Positions 1-7,608 are shown, numbered from the stretch's first letter. The stretch is 8,261 nt of DNA from JBGPLH01 sp041486365 [NCBI: Thermodesulfobacteriota bacterium] (GCA_041486365.1 JBGPLH010000133.1:1-8261), one strand, 5' to 3'. Program-made: numbers and translations. The notes: generated by a model not told the origin, from the letters alone.

Positions 1-1155
1 GCCGAGCTGGCCGTCGATCTCGAACTGCACGTACCGGTGGAAGTCGACCTCCGCCCGGCGCTCTTCCCGGAAGCGCGCGACCGCCGGCGATCGCGGGTCA
101 CGGAACTCCTTTGGCCATGTGAGCCAGCCGCGCCCGTCCGCATTCGGCCCGGTGAACCGGTCCTCCAGCGCCGCCCAGGTGGCGAAGTCCTCCAGCGGCG
201 CTCCCTCCATCCGCGCGAAGGCATCGAAGGCCCTTCCCCGCGCCGTGCTCCGTCCGAGGTGCCGCTCGCGGAAGACCTCGAAGCATGGCCGTAGCGCCTC
301 GCGCTGCAGCCGCGTCACCCGCCCGTAGTCGACCCGATCGGCCTTGCGCGCGAGGTCGATCTCCTCGTGCATCGCGTCACGCCGCGCCCGCCCGCGGGCC
401 CGCGCCGACGCGCGAAACTCGGGCACGGACGTCACGTCGAGGTACAGGGAGTTCCGGTAGAGGCGGCTCACGGGGCCATAGGGGCTGATGTCCCAGCCGC
501 GGTTTCGAAGGGCGTGCAACGGGTTGACCCCGACGAAGGCCGCGCCGGTCCCGGCGGCCCACCGGATCAGCGCGCGAAGATCCGTGAGATCCCCCGCGCC
601 CCAGTTGCGCTCGCTGCGAAGGGTGTAGAGGTTCGCGGTGAGGCCGAAGGCCCGGCGCGATCCGAGCCGCTCGTCGACCGTGACGCAGCGCGCGGGTGTG
701 ACGATGAGCGCCTGGCTGCCTTCCCGCTCGATCCTCCCTGACGACACCCACGCGCGAATTCGGTGGTAGCCCGCCGCCGGAGGCGACGGGAGCCGCACGC
801 GCGGGGCGCCCGCGCGGGCCCGCCGCTTCCCTTCCAGCAGGTGGACGCGCCCGCCCTCTTCCTCGATCTCGAGCCGCCAGAAGGCCGGGCCCGCTCCGGC
901 GCGCAGATCGACCGCGCACGGCGCGCCCTCGCGGATCAGGCGGCATGGATCGAGGAGCGAGCCTTCGGCGCGGGACTCCTCCGCGTGCAGCGCGGCGGCC
1001 GCGGCGGCCTCGTCCCGGGCGTCAATCCCGAAGACGGCCAGCAGGCGCACGCGTGCCGCGTCGGGGGTACGGTGCCGGCGGCCCCGCACGTCCCGGTAGG
1101 CGGGAAGGATCCCGAACCGATCGGCGAGCTTTTCAAGGAAGGGTCTTCGGGCCAA
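1..1155 (-). CDS. malQ: 4-alpha-glucanotransferase (amylomaltase), N-terminal 385 residues; runs off left edge
   Basis: Cytoplasmic disproportionating enzyme of family GH77 that transfers maltosyl and longer glucan units between malto-oligosaccharides. I translated it by hand: it opens at TTG (1155-1153) and stays open for 385 codons to the window edge. Residues about 1-45 (FLEKLADRFGILPAYRDVRG) and a beta-rich part to about 160 (AAGYHRIRAWV, then ALIVTPARCV) resemble the N-terminal domains of long, E. coli-type MalQ. The GH77 barrel then begins: GLTANLYTLRSERNWGAGDL (171-190), GVNPLHALRNRG (209-220), ISPYGPVSRLYRNSLYLDV (223-241), and VDFHRYVQFEIDGQL near the end. The catalytic Asp/Glu/Asp lie beyond the edge, so activity cannot be judged. 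TTG is the chosen start because the glgB stop TGA is in this frame two codons upstream and family homology begins at once; the next candidate, GTG at codon 23, would cut conserved sequence. No clear Shine-Dalgarno is seen, so translation probably depends on re-initiation after glgB. Confidence 0.92.
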   Translation of the reverse strand, partial: MARRPFLEKLADRFGILPAYRDVRGRRHRTPDAARVRLLAVFGIDARDEAAAAAALHAEESRAEGSLLDPCRLIREGAPCAVDLRAGAGPAFWRLEIEEEGGRVHLLEGKRRARAGAPRVRLPSPPAAGYHRIRAWVSSGRIEREGSQALIVTPARCVTVDERLGSRRAFGLTANLYTLRSERNWGAGDLTDLRALIRWAAGTGAAFVGVNPLHALRNRGWDISPYGPVSRLYRNSLYLDVTSVPEFRASARARGRARRDAMHEEIDLARKADRVDYGRVTRLQREALRPCFEVFRERHLGRSTARGRAFDAFARMEGAPLEDFATWAALEDRFTGPNADGRGWLTWPKEFRDPRSPAVARFREERRAEVDFHRYVQFEIDGQLG

Positions 1156-1158
1156 GAG

Positions 1159-3387
1159 TCAGTCGCCCGGCGCCAGGATCAGGGCTCCCAGCGGCGGAAG
1201 GTTCAGGCGGATCGAGTGCGGGTACCCGTGCCAGGGGACGTCCTCGGTCCGGACCTGCTTTCGCGTTTCGTACTGGCTCCCCCCGTAGCGCGGCGAGTCG
1301 CTCGAGAGGATCTCGTAGTAGGCCCCCGGGCGGGGCACGCCGATCCGATAGTCGCCGCGCGGCACGGGCGTCAGATTGAGCGCCACGAGGAGGTGCGCCT
1401 CGCCGTCCTGGCGCAGGTAGGCGAGTACGGAATTGTGGCGGTCGGTGCAGTCGATCCAGCGAAACCCCTCCGGCTCGTGGTCGTGGCGCCACAGGCAGGC
1501 ATGCTCCCGGTAGAGCGCGCCCAGGTCCTCCATGAAGCGCGCGAGCGCATGGCGCATCGGGTCCGCGGCCAGGTGCCAGTCGAGGCTCGCGTCGTGGTGC
1601 CATTCGTGGGACGGGGCCAGCTCGGTCCCCATGAAGAGAAGCTTCTTCCCGGGCCGGGTGAACTGGTAGGCGAGAAGCAGCCTCACGTTCGCCATCTTCT
1701 GCCAGGGATCCCCCGGCATCTTCGTGAGGAGCGATCCCTTGCCGTGCACCACCTCGTCGTGGGAGAGCGGCATGATAAATTTTTCGGTGTACTCGTAGAG
1801 CATGGCGAAGGTGATCGTGTCCTGGTGGTACTTGCGGTGGACGGGGTTCTTGGTGAAGTACAGCAGCGTGTCGTGCATCCAGCCCATGTTCCATTTGAAG
1901 GTGAACCCGAGGCCCCCGTCCTCCACGGGCCGCGTCACACCGCCCCAGGCGGTCGATTCCTCGGCCACGGTGAAGCACCCGGGCGCCTCCTCCCGGACCA
2001 TGGTGTTCAGCGTCTTGACGAAATCCACGGCCTCGAGATTCTCGCGCCCGCCGTACTTGTTGGGCAGCCACTCTCCCTCCTTGCGGCTGTAGTCCAGGTA
2101 GAGCATGGAGGCCACCGCGTCCACCCGCAGGCCGTCGACGTGATGCTCCTTCAGCCAGAACAGCGCGTTCGCCAGGAGGAAGTTGCGCACTTCCGTGCGC
2201 CCGTAGTTGAAGATCAGCGTTCCCCAGTCGGGATGCTCGCCCATGCGCGGATCCTCGTGCTCGTAGAGGGCCGTCCCGTCGAAGCGGCGCAGGGCGAAGT
2301 CGTCCTTGGGGAAGTGCGCGGGGACCCAGTCGAGGATCACTCCGATCCCGTTGCGGTGGCAGTGATCCACGAACGCGCGGAAGTCGTCGGGGCCGCCGTA
2401 GCGGGCGGTCGGGGCATAGTAGCCGGTGACCTGGTAGCCCCAGGAACCCGCGAAGGGGTGCTCGGCCACGGGAAGCAGCTCGACGTGGGTGAATCCCAGC
2501 CGCTTCACCTGCTCCACGAGGGGCGGCGCGATCTCCCGGTAGGTGAGCGGGCGGTGCCACTCCTCGGGCACCCGTGCCCAGGACCCCAGGTGCACCTCGT
2601 AGATCGCCACGGGCTCGTGGTGCAGGTCCCGCCCGCCCCGCGCCGCCATCCACCCGTCGTCCCCCCACTGGTAGGAGGACTGGAAGACCCGCGCCGCCGT
2701 CCCCGGCGGCACCTCCATCGAGAGCGCCATCGGATCGGTCTTCAGCCGGATGTGGCCGTCGGCCGTCCGGATCTCGTACTTGTAGAGCGCGCCGGGGGAA
2801 ACACCGGGAACGAAGAGCTCGTAGACGCCGCCGCCCCCGAGACAGCGCATGGGGAAGATCCGGCCGTCCCAGCGGCAGAAATCTCCCACCACGCTCACGC
2901 GCCGGGCGTTCGGCGCCCAGACGGCGAAGGACACGCCGTCGGTGTGATCGAGCCGCATCGGGCGGGCGCCGAGGAAGTCCCAGAGCCGCCGGTGGGTCCC
3001 CTCCGCGAAGAGATGGAGATCGAGCTCGCCGATCGACGGGAGGAATCGGTAGGGATCGTCGCGCTCCCATGCGCTTCCGTCGGCGAAGTGGAAGCGAAGC
3101 CGGTAGCGGATCGGCACGCGCGCGCCGGCGAGGAAGATCCCGAAGAGCCCGCCGCCCAGGGCCGCGAGTCCCCGCGACTCACCGTCGCCGAGCACGATTT
3201 CGGCCCCGGTCGCGTCCGGGTGCCAGGCACGCACGACGGCGCCCTCGACGCCGTCGGCCACGGCGGGATGGGCGCCGAGAACACCATGGGGCTCGTGATG
3301 GTCCCCCGCGAGGAGCCTCGCGCGATCCTCCGGATCGAGCGCCGGGAGAGAAATCTCGCCGGCCGTGTGCAGGGCCTCGCGAATCAT
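1159..3387 (-). CDS. glgB: 1,4-alpha-glucan branching enzyme
   Basis: Cytoplasmic GH13 glycogen branching enzyme: it cuts an alpha-1,4 chain and reattaches the piece through an alpha-1,6 bond. The protein is 742 residues, close to the 728 of E. coli GlgB, and appears complete. An N-terminal beta domain (about 25-120, with HHEPHGVLGAHP) is followed by a CBM48-type domain (about 140-240, with DGVSFAVWAPNARRVSVVGDF), then the barrel from YEVHLGSW (263-270). Family motifs are intact: DWVPAHFPKD (353-362), nucleophile D423 in GLRVDAV, acid/base E476 in VAEEST, and transition-state D544 in LSHDEVVHGKG. An all-beta C-terminal domain follows, ending LILAPGD. The ATG at 3387 overlaps the glgX stop (ATGA), and a GAGG lies seven bases upstream (3398-3395). 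The frame is also open further upstream to 4287, but that part lies over glgX, lacks family similarity and is rejected. malQ begins three bases after the stop. Confidence 0.98.
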   Translation of the reverse strand: MIREALHTAGEISLPALDPEDRARLLAGDHHEPHGVLGAHPAVADGVEGAVVRAWHPDATGAEIVLGDGESRGLAALGGGLFGIFLAGARVPIRYRLRFHFADGSAWERDDPYRFLPSIGELDLHLFAEGTHRRLWDFLGARPMRLDHTDGVSFAVWAPNARRVSVVGDFCRWDGRIFPMRCLGGGGVYELFVPGVSPGALYKYEIRTADGHIRLKTDPMALSMEVPPGTAARVFQSSYQWGDDGWMAARGGRDLHHEPVAIYEVHLGSWARVPEEWHRPLTYREIAPPLVEQVKRLGFTHVELLPVAEHPFAGSWGYQVTGYYAPTARYGGPDDFRAFVDHCHRNGIGVILDWVPAHFPKDDFALRRFDGTALYEHEDPRMGEHPDWGTLIFNYGRTEVRNFLLANALFWLKEHHVDGLRVDAVASMLYLDYSRKEGEWLPNKYGGRENLEAVDFVKTLNTMVREEAPGCFTVAEESTAWGGVTRPVEDGGLGFTFKWNMGWMHDTLLYFTKNPVHRKYHQDTITFAMLYEYTEKFIMPLSHDEVVHGKGSLLTKMPGDPWQKMANVRLLLAYQFTRPGKKLLFMGTELAPSHEWHHDASLDWHLAADPMRHALARFMEDLGALYREHACLWRHDHEPEGFRWIDCTDRHNSVLAYLRQDGEAHLLVALNLTPVPRGDYRIGVPRPGAYYEILSSDSPRYGGSQYETRKQVRTEDVPWHGYPHSIRLNLPPLGALILAPGD

Positions 3388-5498
3388 GGGGCGGCCTCGT
3401 AGCAGAGGAGGATCAGCGAGGAAGCGGCCAGCTGCACCTCGTCCACCTTCAGGTGGTGCGACCCCACCCGCGCCGTGTTCACCAGCTCGCGCCACTCCCC
3501 GGGCTCTTCGAGCGCCGGGAGCCGGCACGATCGCGAGCGCGCCCCCGCGTTCACGAGGAGGAGCAGCGTGTCGCCGCTGATCAGGCGGCCCCGCTCGTCC
3601 ACCTCGTCGGTGGACTGTCCGTGGATCAGCATGCCGAGCACGTGATTGCACGTCTCGTTCCAGTCGTCCTCCTTCATCTCCTCCCCGTCGGGCCGGATCC
3701 AGGTCACGTCCTTCAGGCCGCCGTCCGCGACAGGTCGGCCCCGGAAGAAGCTCCGGCGACGCAGCACGGGGTTGGCCCGCCGGATCGCGAATAGACGCTG
3801 CGCGAAGTCCAGCAACGTGCGCTGCCGGGCGTCGAGCGTCCAGCTCACCCAGGCGATCTCGCCGTCCTGGCAGTAGGCGTTGTTGTTTCCCGCTTGGGTG
3901 CGCCCCATCTCGTCGCCCATGAGAATCATCGGGACGCCCTGGGAGAAGGCGAGCGTCGCGAGCACGTTGCGGACCATGCGCTCGCGCGTGCGCGCCGTGG
4001 GCACGTGCTCCGTCGGTCCTTCGACACCCCAGTTGCGGCTCAGGTTGTCGTCGGTGCCGTCCCGGTTGTCTTCCCCGTTCGCCTCGTTGTGCTTGCGCTC
4101 GTAGCTCACGAGGTCGCGCAGCGTGAAACCGTCGTGGCAGGTGACGAAGTTGATGCTCGCGTGCGGCGTCCGATCGATGGAGGAGTACAGGTCGCTGGAC
4201 CCGGTGAGACGGGAAGCCAGCTCGCCCACCTGCCCCTCGTCGCCGCGCCAGAACCGCCGCACCGTGTCGCGGTAGCGGCCGTTCCACTCCGCCCAGCCCG
4301 CCGGGAAGTTGCCGACCTGATAGCCCCCGGACCCGAGGTCCCAGGGCTCCGCGATGAGCTTCACCTGGGAGATCACCGGGTCCTGCTGGATCATCGCGAA
4401 GAAACGCGAGAGCCGGTTCACCTCGTACAGCTCCCGGGCCAGCGCGGGCGCCAGATCGAAGCGGAACCCGTCCACGTGCATCTCCAGGATCCAGTAGCGC
4501 AGGCTGTCCATGATGAGCTGGATGGCCCGCGGGTGGAGCATGTTCAGGCTGTTGCCGCAGCCGGTGAAATCGACGTAGTGGCGCTTGTTGTGCGGGTCGA
4601 GCCGGTAGTAGGCGGCGTTGTCAATCCCGCGCAGGCTGAGCGTGGGGCCGAGCTGATGACCTTCTCCCGTGTGGTTGTAGACGACGTCCAGGATCACCTC
4701 GATCCCCGCCCGGTGCAGCGACTTCACCATGGACTTGAACTCGTACACCTGCTGGCCGAGGCTTCCCGTGGCGTAGCGCACGTCCGGGGCGAAGAATCCG
4801 ATCGAGTTGTAGCCCCAGTAGTTCTTGAGCCCGCGTGACACGAGGGTGCGCTCGTCGATGAACGCGTGCACCGGGAGCACCTCCACCGCCGTGACGCCGA
4901 GCCGGTGAAGGTGATCCAGCACCGGGTCCGATGCCAGTGCGAGGTAGGTGCCGCGAATTCGCTCCGGGATGCCCGGGTGCAGGAACGTGAACCCCTTCAC
5001 GTGGGCTTCATAGATCACCGTGCGGTTCCACGGCACCCTCGGCAGCCGATCCTCGCCCCAGGTGAAGGCCGAATCGATCACGACCCCCTTGGGGACGTAA
5101 CCGGCGCTGTCACGCGGATCGCAGGAGAGGTCCTCCCCGGGATCGCCCACGGTGTAGCCGAAGAGCGCGTCGTGCCAGTGGAAGATTCCGGAGAGCGCCT
5201 TCGCGTAGGGATCGAGGAGGAGCTTGGCCGGGTTGAAGCGGTGTCCCTGCTCTGGAGCGTAGGGGCCATGGACGCGGTAGCCGTAGAGCAGGCCCGGCCG
5301 CGCGTCAGGGAGGTAGGCGTGCCAGACCATGCTGGTCCGCTCGCCCATGGGGATGCGTTCGGATTCCTTCGTGTCGTCGGCCCGATCGAAGAGGCACAGG
5401 TCGACGCCCGTGGCGTGCTCGGAGAACAGGGCGAAGTTCACCCCCTCCCCGTCCCATGTCGCGCCGAGCGGATAGGGATTCCCGGGCCAGACGCGCAT
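3384..5498 (-). CDS. glgX: Glycogen debranching enzyme GlgX/TreX (isoamylase type)
   Basis: GH13 debranching enzyme that hydrolyses alpha-1,6 branch points of glycogen, or of limit dextrin, and releases linear malto-oligosaccharides. The protein is 704 residues, normal for the family. It opens with the hallmark PGNPYPLGATWDGEGVNFAL (5-24), the start of a CBM48 domain, with YGYRVHGPY at 72-80. The barrel carries YEAHVKGF (163-170), KNYWGYNSIGFFAP (225-238), DVVYNHTGEG (271-280), nucleophile D348 in DGFRFDLA, acid/base E384 in IAEPWD, and third acid D456 in CHDGFTL. KHNEANGEDNRDG (469-481) and MGDEMGRTQAGNNNAYCQD (527-545) are also typical of GlgX. The ATG at 5498 is chosen because homology begins there and it shares its A with the treZ stop (TGATG). 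The frame stays open upstream to 5651, but that segment lies within treZ. Directly behind treZ, the enzyme may act as TreX, feeding unbranched chains to the TreY/TreZ route; GlgX and TreX cannot be separated by sequence here. Confidence 0.97.
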   Translation of the reverse strand: MRVWPGNPYPLGATWDGEGVNFALFSEHATGVDLCLFDRADDTKESERIPMGERTSMVWHAYLPDARPGLLYGYRVHGPYAPEQGHRFNPAKLLLDPYAKALSGIFHWHDALFGYTVGDPGEDLSCDPRDSAGYVPKGVVIDSAFTWGEDRLPRVPWNRTVIYEAHVKGFTFLHPGIPERIRGTYLALASDPVLDHLHRLGVTAVEVLPVHAFIDERTLVSRGLKNYWGYNSIGFFAPDVRYATGSLGQQVYEFKSMVKSLHRAGIEVILDVVYNHTGEGHQLGPTLSLRGIDNAAYYRLDPHNKRHYVDFTGCGNSLNMLHPRAIQLIMDSLRYWILEMHVDGFRFDLAPALARELYEVNRLSRFFAMIQQDPVISQVKLIAEPWDLGSGGYQVGNFPAGWAEWNGRYRDTVRRFWRGDEGQVGELASRLTGSSDLYSSIDRTPHASINFVTCHDGFTLRDLVSYERKHNEANGEDNRDGTDDNLSRNWGVEGPTEHVPTARTRERMVRNVLATLAFSQGVPMILMGDEMGRTQAGNNNAYCQDGEIAWVSWTLDARQRTLLDFAQRLFAIRRANPVLRRRSFFRGRPVADGGLKDVTWIRPDGEEMKEDDWNETCNHVLGMLIHGQSTDEVDERGRLISGDTLLLLVNAGARSRSCRLPALEEPGEWRELVNTARVGSHHLKVDEVQLAASSLILLCYEAAP
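3395..3398 (-). promoter_or_regulatory. glgB: Shine-Dalgarno element for glgB
   Basis: GAGG on the minus strand, seven bases before the ATG at 3387 and inside the last codons of glgX. It is the clearest ribosome-binding site in the window and supports this ATG rather than the long upstream extension of the same frame. Confidence 0.6.
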
Positions 5499-7381
5499 CA
5501 GCGGCGCCCCGCCGTTCCCATGCTTCCCTCCCGAATCCAGGCCGCCGCCGACAGGGGCCCAAGCCTCATGCGAACCCCCTCCCCCCCGACGGCCGCGCGC
5601 GGCGCGTCCTCGATTCCCGCTTCGTCCCCGTAACGCGCCGCCCCCGTCCACAGGAAAAGACGCAGCGCGCCCCGACCCTCCGCCGGCATTGTCGCCTCAA
5701 TCGGCCCATCACTCAAGTTGAAGCACGTGAAAAGCGCGGCCTCCCCCCGGGTGGTGCGCAGGGCGATCCAGCCCTCCGCCGCTTCGCTGACGGCCGCCGC
5801 GCCGGCCCCCGGCCGGAGCAGCGCGACACGCCTGCGCAGGCGGATGAGATCGCGGTAGAGCGCGAGCAGCGCCTTCCTCCGCGGCGTGTCGATCCGACGC
5901 TGCGGACGCGACCGGAGGAAGGTCTCCTCGTCGCCCGGGTCCGGCATCTTCCCCCGCCCGAAGTAAGCGCGCCACTCGGCCCGGCGCCCGCGCCGCACCG
6001 ATTCGATCAGCGTCGCGTCCGAATGGCTCACGAAGAAGTGGAAAGGGTTCGTCTCGCCGTACTCCTCCCCCATGAAGAGGAGCGGGACGAAGGGAGAGAG
6101 GAAGAGCATCGCGGCCGCGAGCTTCTGCCGCGCGAAGGGGACCAGAGCCGCGAGCCGCTCGCCCCGACTGCGGTTGCCGACCTGGTCGTGGTTTTGAACG
6201 CACACGATGAAGCAATGGGCCGCGACCTCCGCGCCGGAAAGCGCGCGGGACTTCGGCGCCGCGGGCCGCCGCCCCTGGGGGAATCGGCCCTCCGGCGCGA
6301 AGGGGTGCCGGAACGCTTCCGCCAGCGCGCGCAGGCGGCCGGCCTCCGGACGCCCGCGCGGGCCCGCGAGCGCCCCGTGGACGGCGCGCACGAAATCGTC
6401 GTTCCACTGGGCGTCGAGCCCGTAGCCGCCCTTCCCCCGCGCGCGCACCAGCCGGGGCTCGTTCCGGTCGCTCTCGGCGATGATCGCGACGTGCCGCCCG
6501 AGCCGCGCTGCGTGTGCCTTGGTCGCGCGCGCGATCTCCTCCAGGATGTGCGGCGCCGTCCCGTCGCGGATCCCCTGCACGGCGTCCAGCCGCAGGCCGT
6601 CCAGGTGGTACTCGTCGATCCAGTAGAGCGCGTTGTCGGTGAAGTAGCGGCGCACCTCGCGGCTGCCGGGCCCGTCGAAGTTGATCGCGGCTCCCCAGGG
6701 GTTGCGATAACGGCGAGTGAAGTAGGGCCCGACCCCGGCCAGGTAGTTTCCCTCGGGGCCGAGGTGGTTGTGCACGACGTCGAGGATCACGCTGATCCCG
6801 GCGGCGTGGGCGGCGTCCACGAGGCGGCGAAGACCCTCCGGGCCGCCGTAGGTGCTCTGCGGCGCGTAGGGATGGGCGCCGTCGTAGCCCCAGTTGCGCG
6901 CACCCGGGAACTCCGCCACCGGCATGAGCTCGATCGCGGTCACGCCGAGGGCCCGGAGCCAGGGGAGCGCCTCCACCGCCGCGTCGAACGTGCCCTTTTC
7001 CGTGAAGGTCCCCACGTGGAGCTCATATATAATGAGCTCCGCCGTCCGGCGCCCCTTCCACCCCCCATCGGTCCATCGGAAGGCACGCGGATCGACGACC
7101 CGGCTTGGTCCGTGCACCCCCTCCGGCTGGGAGCGGCTCACCGGATCCGGACGATCCCGCGCGCCGTCGAGGCGGAAGACGTAGCGCGCGCCCGGCCGAA
7201 CGCCCGGGACGGTCGCCGAATGCACGCCGTCCCTGCCGCGATCCAGGCGATGCTCCCTCGCCCGTGAGCCGCCGAGGATCCGCACGCTTATCTGTTTCGC
7301 CCGCGGCGCCCACAGGGAAAACCGGACCGACCCATCGGGGAGCACGCTCGCGCCCCGATCGAGGCGCCAGCCCGCCGTCAT
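5498..7381 (-). CDS. treZ: Malto-oligosyltrehalose trehalohydrolase
   Basis: GH13 enzyme that hydrolyses the alpha-1,4 bond next to the terminal trehalose unit of malto-oligosyltrehalose and frees trehalose. It is the second step of the TreY/TreZ pathway from glycogen-derived chains. The protein is 627 residues, near the usual length of about 600. A short N-terminal beta domain (FSLWAPRAKQISVRI, 21-35) leads to the barrel at IIYELHVGTFTEKGTF (117-132). Strongly diagnostic is ELMPVAEFPGARNWGYDG (151-168), followed by DVVHNHLGPEGNYL (201-214), WGAAINFDGPGS (229-240), nucleophile D266 in DGLRLDAV, acid/base E303 in IAESDRNEPR, and D399 in VQNHDQVGN. LLFMGEEYGETNPFHFFVSH (434-453) is also typical. 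The ATG at 7381 overlaps the upstream mscS stop (ATGA), with a weak GGGA six bases before it. The stop overlaps the glgX ATG. Its partner treY is not visible. An AT-rich inverted repeat lies inside the gene at 7018-7040. Confidence 0.97.
   Translation of the reverse strand: MTAGWRLDRGASVLPDGSVRFSLWAPRAKQISVRILGGSRAREHRLDRGRDGVHSATVPGVRPGARYVFRLDGARDRPDPVSRSQPEGVHGPSRVVDPRAFRWTDGGWKGRRTAELIIYELHVGTFTEKGTFDAAVEALPWLRALGVTAIELMPVAEFPGARNWGYDGAHPYAPQSTYGGPEGLRRLVDAAHAAGISVILDVVHNHLGPEGNYLAGVGPYFTRRYRNPWGAAINFDGPGSREVRRYFTDNALYWIDEYHLDGLRLDAVQGIRDGTAPHILEEIARATKAHAARLGRHVAIIAESDRNEPRLVRARGKGGYGLDAQWNDDFVRAVHGALAGPRGRPEAGRLRALAEAFRHPFAPEGRFPQGRRPAAPKSRALSGAEVAAHCFIVCVQNHDQVGNRSRGERLAALVPFARQKLAAAMLFLSPFVPLLFMGEEYGETNPFHFFVSHSDATLIESVRRGRRAEWRAYFGRGKMPDPGDEETFLRSRPQRRIDTPRRKALLALYRDLIRLRRRVALLRPGAGAAAVSEAAEGWIALRTTRGEAALFTCFNLSDGPIEATMPAEGRGALRLFLWTGAARYGDEAGIEDAPRAAVGGEGVRMRLGPLSAAAWIREGSMGTAGRR
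5502..5514 (-). promoter_or_regulatory. Small GC hairpin over the glgX ribosome-binding region
   Basis: On the minus strand CGGCG (5514-5510), loop GGG and CGCCG (5506-5502) can pair, ending three bases before the glgX ATG at 5498. The G-run that would serve as Shine-Dalgarno sits partly in the stem and in the loop, and the treZ stop lies between stem and start. Such an arrangement would make glgX translation depend on ribosomes finishing treZ. The stem is only five base pairs in GC-rich DNA, so chance is a real possibility. Confidence 0.3.
7018..7040. repeat. Perfect 9-bp inverted repeat with AT-rich centre inside treZ
   Basis: ggagctcat (7018-7026) and atgagctcc (7032-7040) are exact reverse complements around the five-base centre atata. 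On the coding strand this spells codons for ELIIYEL, the start of the conserved IYELHVGTF strand, using ATT ATA TAT in a gene that otherwise prefers G/C-ending codons. The plus strand contains TATAAT at 7028-7033. It could form a small hairpin or be a dimeric protein site, or it may simply follow from two Glu-Leu pairs flanking AT-rich codons. The symmetry is certain; a function is not shown. Confidence 0.6.
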
Positions 7382-7608
7382 TGCGATTCCCGGGGAACCA
7401 CCCGGGGAACCACGCGCAGGTCGATCTCCTGGACGGGGATCTCGATCCCCTCGCGCCGGAACTCCTCCCAGACCTGGAAATTCAGATCGCTTCGCAGGCC
7501 CGCCTCGCTCGTCTCGCGGAAGTCGATCCAGACGAGGAGATCGAACACGAGCCCCTTCTCTCCCAGCTCCAGGAGCTGCACCTCGGGGCCGGGGCGCTGG
7601 AGCACCCG
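7378..7608 (-). pseudogene. Displaced C-terminal part of the MscS-family channel, separated by an apparent -1 nt frameshift
   Basis: Read in the second minus-strand frame from 7608, this stretch encodes the missing end of the channel. It begins RVLQRPGPEVQLLELGEKG, continues through LVFDLLVWIDF and SDLNFQVWEEFRREGIEIP, and ends in VPRESQ before a TGA at 7380-7378. PxV.LLE.G followed by a hydrophobic strand, a helix, and FRREGIEIPVQEIDLR is the standard close of the MscS C-terminal alpha/beta domain. It joins smoothly onto AAAHP of the upstream frame if one C is added to the CCC run (GGG at 7608-7610 on the plus strand). A GTG at 7605 could in theory start it separately, but 75 residues of partial domain make no sense alone. 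The stop overlaps the treZ start as ATGA, as expected of a normal operon junction. The break is either an assembly error or a real, recent mutation. Confidence 0.85.
7389..7413. repeat. 12-bp perfect tandem duplication at the mscS/treZ junction
   Basis: The unit cccggggaacca occurs twice in a row (7389-7400 and 7401-7412), and the next base keeps the period. On the minus strand it encodes a repeated four-residue step, RVVPRVVP, just before the channel's last residues ESQ. Because the unit is a multiple of three it does not change frame. It lies immediately upstream of the treZ start and supplies the weak GGGA in front of it. Replication slippage is the likely origin (inference). Confidence 0.9.

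Noticed and set aside
1771-1790. AT-rich patch in glgB (codons GAA AAA TTT ATC)
   Set aside because: It encodes conserved EKFIMPLSHDE just before the catalytic Asp. It has no symmetry or promoter spacing, so it was treated as local codon variation.
1133-3070. Second long minus-strand frame (645 codons) within glgB
   Set aside because: Off-frame shadow of glgB with Arg/Pro-rich low-complexity translation. The glgB frame holds all GH13 motifs and shows the expected third-position G/C bias.
763-3402. Open plus-strand frame of 879 codons opposite malQ and glgB
   Set aside because: It is antisense to two genes with intact family motifs. Stops are rare in this antisense frame because TTA, CTA and TCA codons are avoided in GC-rich genes. 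The translation is Arg/Val/Pro/His-rich with no recognisable domain.
3388-4287. Upstream extension of the glgB frame into glgX
   Set aside because: This segment shows no family similarity and overlaps the conserved glgX sequence. The GlgB domain begins at the ATG at 3387, which has a good ribosome-binding site.
5499-5651. Upstream extension of the glgX frame into treZ
   Set aside because: It is Gly/Arg-rich with no similarity. The GlgX hallmark PGNPYPLGA starts four residues after the ATG at 5498, which sits in a TGATG coupling junction.
7028-7033. TATAAT as a plus-strand promoter
   Set aside because: No -35-like hexamer was found at 16-18 bp spacing, it lies inside treZ, and no plus-strand gene is credible downstream. 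It is kept only as part of the inverted-repeat observation.
5456-7267. Open plus-strand frame of 603 codons opposite treZ
   Set aside because: Same antisense artefact: no domain and Arg/Pro/Ala-rich composition, while the minus strand carries all TreZ catalytic motifs.
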